Shown here piece after piece: positions 58,170 through 64,000 of a DNA stretch of 64,000 nt. A model generated the notes under the pieces. It was given only the letters and a program-made list of their open reading frames with translations, did not search any database and was not told where the DNA came from. The position numbers and the translations under genes are program-made. Position 1 is the first letter of the stretch. Every line of letters begins with the position of its first letter. Origin of the DNA: Hydractinia symbiolongicarpus. Its lineage: Eukaryota; Cnidaria; Hydrozoa; Anthoathecata; Hydractiniidae. The stretch is from contig NC_079883.1 in the NCBI RefSeq assembly GCF_029227915.1, forward strand, positions 5,456,001 to 5,520,000. Direction: 5' to 3'.

Positions 58170-60951
58170 TCCAAAAATCTGAACACTCTAGAGTTAAAAT
58201 GGTAACAAAAAGCGCTAAGCCTAAGAGTTATGTTAACCAAAAAAAATTTTTATTTGTAACACTGTTAGCACGATACGAATTTTTGTATTTTTTTGACACT
58301 CAGTTTTATCTTGAAAAAAAAAACAGAAAAAAAACATGAAGCGAGACATTGTGTTCGCGAGTTCTCTTGTTTATAATGATAAAAACACAGTGTGATAACA
58401 TGTTTACAAAAAGCCCAGATACATTTCTTTTGCGACGACGTCTGGTTATCATGACTTTTATTGCACCAGCTAGCAACAATCTCTTCTTAAGAATTGCCAT
58501 TTTAAAATATTGAAATTCCTATCAAAAGTTGTTTTGCTTTAAAAAAAAAATCATGGTCATTCCCACTAAATTAACGCCTAAAGGCTATTTTTCACTTCCA
58601 GAAAATTTTCCGCGTAACGGAACGGAAAGGAACAGAAAAGCTTCTGAGCACGCGTACTTAAAATGTTTACATCACGTGGTCTTGGCCAAACTAGAATCGA
58701 ATTCAACTTTTTCTTTGCGTTTAGTACGAAAACGGGAGAGAAAGTTAGTTAGCCAATCAGATTATTTAAGTGTGTTTACTTTCTGTTTTGAAATGGGCAC
58801 CATATTATGAAATGGAAATTACTAGCTGTTCTGCGGAAACTTTTTTTGAAGTAGAAAACAGTTTTAACATTTTAAAGTATTAAGAGGTGTGAAGAAAAGG
58901 CGTTCAGTGGAAACCAAGCTTGTTGCTTTTCTTCACATATTCCTATTTTTTACCACTATACCACGATAAAACATAAAACTGATTGCATTAACAGTGTTAT
59001 ACTATTGACACAGTGATAAAATGCCTAAAATAAAACGCTTTTTAAACACCTTGACGCCGATAACGCTTTTAACGTCATTGACGCCATTAGCACCATTATC
59101 ACACTCAGTGTGAACAAGTCTTTAGTGTTTTATACTCTAATGTTTTAGATTCATGGTAGCAATCTTACATAAGCTGACCTGACATGATATGTGACTTTTA
59201 ACTCATTGAAATTCCAAAATTAGGCATAAGGATACTATGAAAAGTACTTTTTTAGGCTCAAAATATGCTTAGGTCATGCTTAATTGCATAAATATTTATT
59301 AGAATATGCTTATGAAAAACACATATGCTTATTTAAAGAAAAAAATATTGCATTTTATATATCAGTAATTACAACTTAAATCTCAAAAATAAAATGAAAA
59401 AACTGTTCACGAAACAAAAAAAACATTCACAACATTTTCTTAGCCTTTACATAATGGTTAGCAAATCCTTAAAAAATGACCAAATTTAAGCCATATATGC
59501 CATACATATAAAATCAAATTATGTAATCTACATTTGCCAATACAGTCACTGTGCTTATGAAACAACTTAACTTTAGGAAAATGTCGAATTTATATCAGTT
59601 AGTAAATACAAAAATTATTTTTAGTATTGCAATACAAAAGTCAATCCATAAAACAGCCAATTTTTTTTTAAAAAATGAAACTTAGTTGAAAGTTGATCAA
59701 ACTTCGAAAGACCTTAAAGACGGATGGTCTCCTCGTTTTTTGTAATTTTAAATGAGCCTAAGTTTTCCATTTGTGTAGTCATTTAGGATTCTTGTTGGTT
59801 TCGTCGTTTGATAAAAATTTGAAAAATATAATAAAAAAATAAAGAAATGTATTACTTTTAGAAAATGTTTGATAACCAGATCTACGACATGTTGACAAAA
59901 TATATAACACACATCATATGGGCTATAGACCATAATAATCACATATATAAAACGAATAATTCTATATCACTGAGATTATAACAGTGATACCTGAATTCTA
60001 AAAAATAACAAAAGAGCTTGTCCAACTTGCCCCTGCCCCAGGGTCGGCGGCCCTGTGACATTCGTAGACCGGTGGTAGAAGGTGGACGCATATGTGTGCT
60101 TTTATGTGTAGATAAACCAAAATGCATTTGATTACGTGAGGAAGATCTTCCATTGATAAAGTTCGTCTTCTCTCGATATTAGTCACATAAAAATACAAAT
60201 GACGAATCTAATAAGCGACTGAAACAATAATAATGAAGCAAAAATTTAAACGTTCGTATACACCTTTTCATTTTATGGAGTCTTTATTACATTTTTATAT
60301 TTCGACCAGTGTAAAAATGGGGCACCAGATTTCCCAACATATTTTGTATGGAACTTTCGATTACTCATTGATTTTTTAATCTGATGACGCAATTTTGTGT
60401 TTTGAAGACAAAATCTTTTTACAACTTTCTTATTTTATAACCCTGCTAAAAAGTTTCAAAAGCTTATATTTGTACGCAATCGTATTTTTGAATTAAACAT
60501 ACCAAACGTATCAGTGGCAGAGGTCAATACTTTAGCACTTTTAGGCAGTAAAAAAGCTATAAAAAACGTCATTTCTACATTCCTCACTTTGCAAGATCAG
60601 CTGCAACGAATGTCCGTTCTATTTGCCATTTCTCCAACAACCTTCTCATGATAAATGTCTGCAAGACAAGTTAATATTTTAAGTTCAAATTCCAAAGATC
60701 AGTGACTATTTTGTATCTTTTGAAACATTTATACGAAACAGCACAATAATCGAACAGAAGGGATCGTATGTGCACCAACAAATTCCTCTTTCCAAGGGTG
60801 CAATGAAGTGAACGAAACCTGCAATAAATATTTGATTGATGTATTAATAATTTAACCCATCCTGCCCGCTGAGATAATAAATAGCTAGAAAAACCTACAG
60901 AAGTTAAAAAAAATTGTACAAATTTCGTCCGTGGATAAGTCGAAGAGGAAC

Positions 60952-61200
60952 ATGTCTCAAATATTAACTGCATACATTATGCTCATTTTACTTGGAATGT
61001 TAGCAGCGATGTCATATAATTCTTGCCGAGGAGACTGCGATGGGTCGTATATCGTTTGTGGACAGCAGACGAGAACGCAAAGAGAAGTATATATGTGCGC
61101 TACGAATAAAATAAAATGTGACATGGGCTGTAACATGGTACGCGACGCACGAGTACAAATGCTTCAAAGGTTTTATACAAGTAATAAAAGAATTAAGTGA
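60952..61200 (+). CDS. Small secreted six-cysteine protein A (contains CRGDC)
   Basis: 82 residues from ATG 60952; the in-frame upstream extension begins at GTG and is less likely. The first ~23 residues (ILTAYIMLILLGMLAAM) look like a signal peptide. The mature part has exactly six cysteines spaced C-x3-C-x6-C-x12-C-x6-C-x3-C, starting at SCRGDCDGSYIVC and ending KCDMGC, then a basic tail (RVQMLQRFYTSNKRIK). I do not recognise a named family. Secretion is inferred from the signal peptide; the role is unknown, and an effector, antimicrobial or matrix peptide are all possible. The first loop forms CRGDC, a possible integrin-binding motif. A polyA signal AATAAA lies near 61330. Its paralogue B sits 1.2 kb downstream in convergent orientation. 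An acceptor-like CTACAG upstream of the ATG suggests a UTR intron. Confidence 0.72.
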   Translation: MSQILTAYIMLILLGMLAAMSYNSCRGDCDGSYIVCGQQTRTQREVYMCATNKIKCDMGCNMVRDARVQMLQRFYTSNKRIK

Positions 61201-62389
61201 AGTGGACGATTTTCTTAGCTGTGTATGTGTGACGACTGAGGGGTATCCAGTGAACTGAATATTTATGTAACCCACAAAGAACCATATTTTTGTTAGAATG
61301 TAGACTTCTTAGTTGTAAATATTATTATAATAAATATACAAACAATTATTTTATCTTTTTCTAAATTTGTTTCTAACCTGACGACAACGCCTTTTTCTCT
61401 TATGAAATTTATAAAATTAACAGTGATATTGCTTTGCAGAATTTTACGGAAGCTTTTTTAATTACTGTATGTCATAAAGAAAGATGTCATCCAGCACTGT
61501 GTGCTTTGTTTAATTCGCGACCTTTCCCTTGTTTGGTGTTAATAATTAAACCAGTTAATCTAGTAATCATTTGTTCTGTATTACTTTCACATACTTGTCC
61601 CCAGGGTTTTATAAACCCTGTGCCATTATTACGAAGCATGCAGTAATTTTCTCCGCTATATGATTAATTAAATAAGAGCTGTGAGAACGAGGTTGTCACA
61701 TTTCAGTCATCAAAATTTTACGTGTAAGTAAGGTTGAAATATTCTCGGTGAGTTCGTAAGATGGCAAAATATGAAAGGTCAAGGGGGCATGTTTTTAAAA
61801 GGTTTTTTGACACAATGAATTAAAACTATTATTTATGAAAACATTTCACGCTAAGCAGGAATAAAACAGTGAAGTAAGAAACTGAGTGCATCTAGCTGTT
61901 TCTTAATTTATGTTTTGTTCATAAGTAAATAAAAATCAAACAGCGGAACTAATCAACAATTGCATCCCATACGACTCTCCCTGGAAGATCTCAGACAAAA
62001 GGTTCACGCGCCTATGTTATTTCCTAATCACTTGCGTATTCGGTTTTATTTATAACGTATCAGACCCAAGGCTAGCGCGTTAATTTTAAACTGGGCAAGC
62101 TATACATTTTATAAACAGAAACAAAAAGATTTTCCCACTATATGCGCTTGTGGGATGCAGAAAATTCTAAATATTAAAAGATGAACAGCATCATGTATCG
62201 CACAGTTTTTTTTATTAAACCTTATAAAAACACCCTAACATTAAGAAAAGTGTAAAAAAAAGGAGAAGGAGAGGGAATGACCTCCCTGACACCTATAATA
62301 TGTCCCCCCTGGTTTTCTGCGACCCCAGAAATGTTAAGATAAATTAATGGACAAACATCGTGACGTCAGTTTATTCTTTCCACGATAAA
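61201..62389. other. Spacer between the convergent secreted-protein genes
   Basis: Contains both 3' UTRs. A GGACGAGGTTG-type foldback may span about 61590-61697 (ACTTGTCCCCAGGG at the left, GAGAACGAGGTTGT at the right). The open frame at 61434-61646 is not supported. Confidence 0.5.
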
Positions 62390-62716
62390 TTACATTTCAT
62401 TTTCAAGCCTTAATAAAGTTTCTACAAGAAAGAGTATGCGGTCGTTATTCAAGTCTTGTTCGTCTGTATGTTCGTAGCGATGATGTTGAAATTCTCTTTT
62501 GCTAGCAAATTGTGATTCACAACGTTGAAAGCATGCTTTTCGTGGACGAACGCAAAACACGAACATATTGTAAGGATTCTCCACTAGTTGAGTACATATT
62601 TTAAACTCTCCGTCGCATTCTCGATTGCAACCAACCACTGCTCGTCTTTCAACTTCCTTCGAATATGTTGATGTCATAATTAGCAATGGCCACACCAGAA
62701 GAAATAAGGACTTCAT
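62390..62716 (-). CDS. Small secreted six-cysteine protein B
   Basis: 108 residues from ATG 62716 (MKSLFLLVWPLLIMTSTYS, a clear signal peptide). The same frame continues upstream only to a TTG next to a splice acceptor, so the ATG is the start. The mature part begins with a dibasic ERR and then has six cysteines, C-x3-C-x6-C-x13-C-x6-C-x3-C, from GCNRECDGEFKIC to ACFQRC. A charged tail (HHRYEHTDEQDLNNDR) follows. Cysteine spacing and the CDG signature match protein A at 60952-61200, so the two are diverged paralogues. A 5' UTR intron is likely: donor CTG/GTAAGTC near 63043 and acceptor TTTTTCAG/ATTG at about 62731. Function unknown. Confidence 0.75.
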   Translation of the reverse strand: MKSLFLLVWPLLIMTSTYSKEVERRAVVGCNRECDGEFKICTQLVENPYNMFVFCVRPRKACFQRCESQFASKREFQHHRYEHTDEQDLNNDRILFLVETLLRLENEM

Positions 62717-62731
62717 TTTTTTCAATCTGAA

Positions 62732-63043
62732 AAATACGTATAAAGAAAATAAAAAACTTTACGCGCAACCTTGGTCTAAGGGCCTCTTGTGCCTTTTGAT
62801 ATGAGGTTAAAATGCTATAAGCCCTGGGACCCAAGCTATTTGCGTTGGTTAGTGGTAGCCAGCAGTTTCATGGGAGAACTTTAAAAAACGTTAAAATAAT
62901 ACAGGCGTGTCATCGAAACTTAAAAAGTTTCTTAACAACAGATTGTCCATTTATCTATTTACATCTTCACTTATCTGCACGTGCGTTGTTTTTTGTTTTA
63001 TCTTAAGATTACAAGCGAAAGTTTTTTAAAGTGACTTACCAGA
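62732..63043 (-). other. Probable 5' UTR intron of secreted protein B
   Basis: On the minus strand TTCTG/GTAAGTCAC (donor near 63043) and TATTTTTCAG/ATTG (acceptor near 62731) bracket this segment. The acceptor lies 15 bases before the ATG. Confidence 0.55.
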
Positions 63044-63049
63044 AGATAA

Positions 63050-64000
63050 AGTAAACAACACACCCAGCCACTTCTATTCATTCGCCTTGTTCTTCTTTTT
63101 CCTTTTTTTTCTTCTACTTCTCCTTCTTATCTCTGTTTGCGCAAAGTCATATTGTTGACCATTTTAAAGTTAATGGATAACATCTGACATGAGGGATAGT
63201 TTTCTCATCGGAAAGCTCTGTTTTGAAACGGATTCAATTATTTGATATGAGAGAGCGTAGTTCAATGACAACTAAACCATGTGCAGTAGATCTTTCGGCA
63301 CATCCATTATAAAGAGTTCCGACCACTGTGAAAATATATGAGAAGAAAACAATTCTAGAGGACAGAGGACTAGTGATAAGATTGCTCAAATTTAGATCAA
63401 TAATAACGACATGTTTAAGCAAAGTTAAAGGTCAAATATATTTAGATATATTAGACCTTGTCTCAATTACAAATGTTTTTAGTTTTTAACTATTGTTGAT
63501 TCCGTTATCGTTCATTCCTTTTCGGCAAACGGATAATGGGAAGTCCTTTTTCACACAAGAACGATTATATAGTTATCATTATAAATAATCAATGAATGTT
63601 ATAAGTTGTAAAAACATACAAGATATTCCAGAATTTAAAAATCTTATTGTCATAGATTTTTCCATCTTCGTCCCTAAGGTCTCTTTGGCCCCTGAGCCAT
63701 AACGAAGCGGTTAATAATGTGGCTAAAGGCAAAATACCCTGGAAATGAGGTTGGACTTTTCTATTTCAGCTTTAGAAATGGGGTAGCGAATAAAAACAAC
63801 AGATTAAAAATTTGGGGGATTTTAAAGCGTAAGTATGTTTTTAAGATTTTTTCGAACGACGTTTTTCATTTTCTGGTTTTAAATCTTCTAATGGTTTGTC
63901 CTTTGTTACTTTTTTTTTGTTACGCTATCTGAAATTTTTCCACTGGTTAAAGGCATGTCTTCATAATAAAAGTTTTGATTCTAAATGTTTATGCCGAGCT
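63050..64000. other. Window end, nothing recognised
   Basis: Upstream of secreted protein B. A pyrimidine-rich stretch lies at about 63085-63130. No coding features or clear repeats are visible. A CCCTGGAAATGAGGTTGG at about 63738-63755 may be one end of a GAGGTTGG-family element. Confidence 0.5.

Larger units (their letters stand above)
54670..60951. other. Gene-poor region with foldback repeats
   Basis: No gene recognised between YY1 and the small secreted protein at 60952. Short open frames (for example 57762-58025, 58529-58810) have no family resemblance or splice context. Foldbacks at 56230, 57095 and 58134 are listed separately. A GC-richer patch near 60015-60140 (GCCCCTGCCCCAGGGTCGGCGG) stands out from its AT-rich surroundings and looks like a fragment of an unidentified repeat. 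Confidence 0.55.

Noticed and set aside
58529-58810. 93-residue open frame
   Set aside because: Looks like part of a repeat; no domain, no promoter, poly-A-rich start.

Overview
The window is metazoan nuclear DNA. It is AT-rich, has multi-exon genes with GT-AG introns on both strands, and carries many mobile-element remnants. Gene content (a claudin-type four-TM protein, YY1, SNAPC5, a G6Pase catalytic subunit, UTP25, a CABIT protein) excludes bacteria and fungi. The style (AT-rich, intron-rich, non-LTR elements with KQEDLDRLE-type tails, GGACGAGGTTG foldback repeats) fits a cnidarian, perhaps a hydrozoan. That placement is inference, because no marker gene fixes the species.

Layout. 1-8.3 kb: no gene recognised, several foldback/MITE-like repeats. 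8.44-10.28 kb (+): an intronless 612-residue protein with a CABIT-like region and a proline/tyrosine-motif tail, under a clear CRE/TATA/Inr promoter. 13.58-17.02 kb (-): three-exon glucose-6-phosphatase catalytic subunit. 18.29-29.38 kb (-): 18-exon UTP25, including one intron with U12-type signals. 29.4-41 kb: a mobile-element graveyard. It holds a tRNA-derived SINE split by a PIF/Harbinger-like element, a LINE endonuclease fragment, and a broken Ty3/gypsy pol that takes part in a perfect 1681-bp tandem duplication. 41.06-44.59 kb (+): SNAPC5. 45.79-46.83 kb (+): claudin family. 48.04-54.67 kb (+): YY1 in six exons, with a SINE and a LINE in intron 1 and a hAT-like MITE in intron 5. 60.95-62.72 kb: two small secreted cysteine-rich proteins, convergently transcribed.

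Most genes are unrelated housekeeping or cell-surface genes and do not form a pathway. The least familiar part is the convergent pair at 60.95-62.72 kb. Both proteins have a signal peptide and a mirror-symmetric six-cysteine spacing (C-x3-C-x6-C-x12/13-C-x6-C-x3-C) that I do not recognise as a named family. One of them carries a CRGDC motif.

Exon boundaries were read by eye from splice consensus, reading-frame continuity and remembered family motifs. No alignment or transcript was available.
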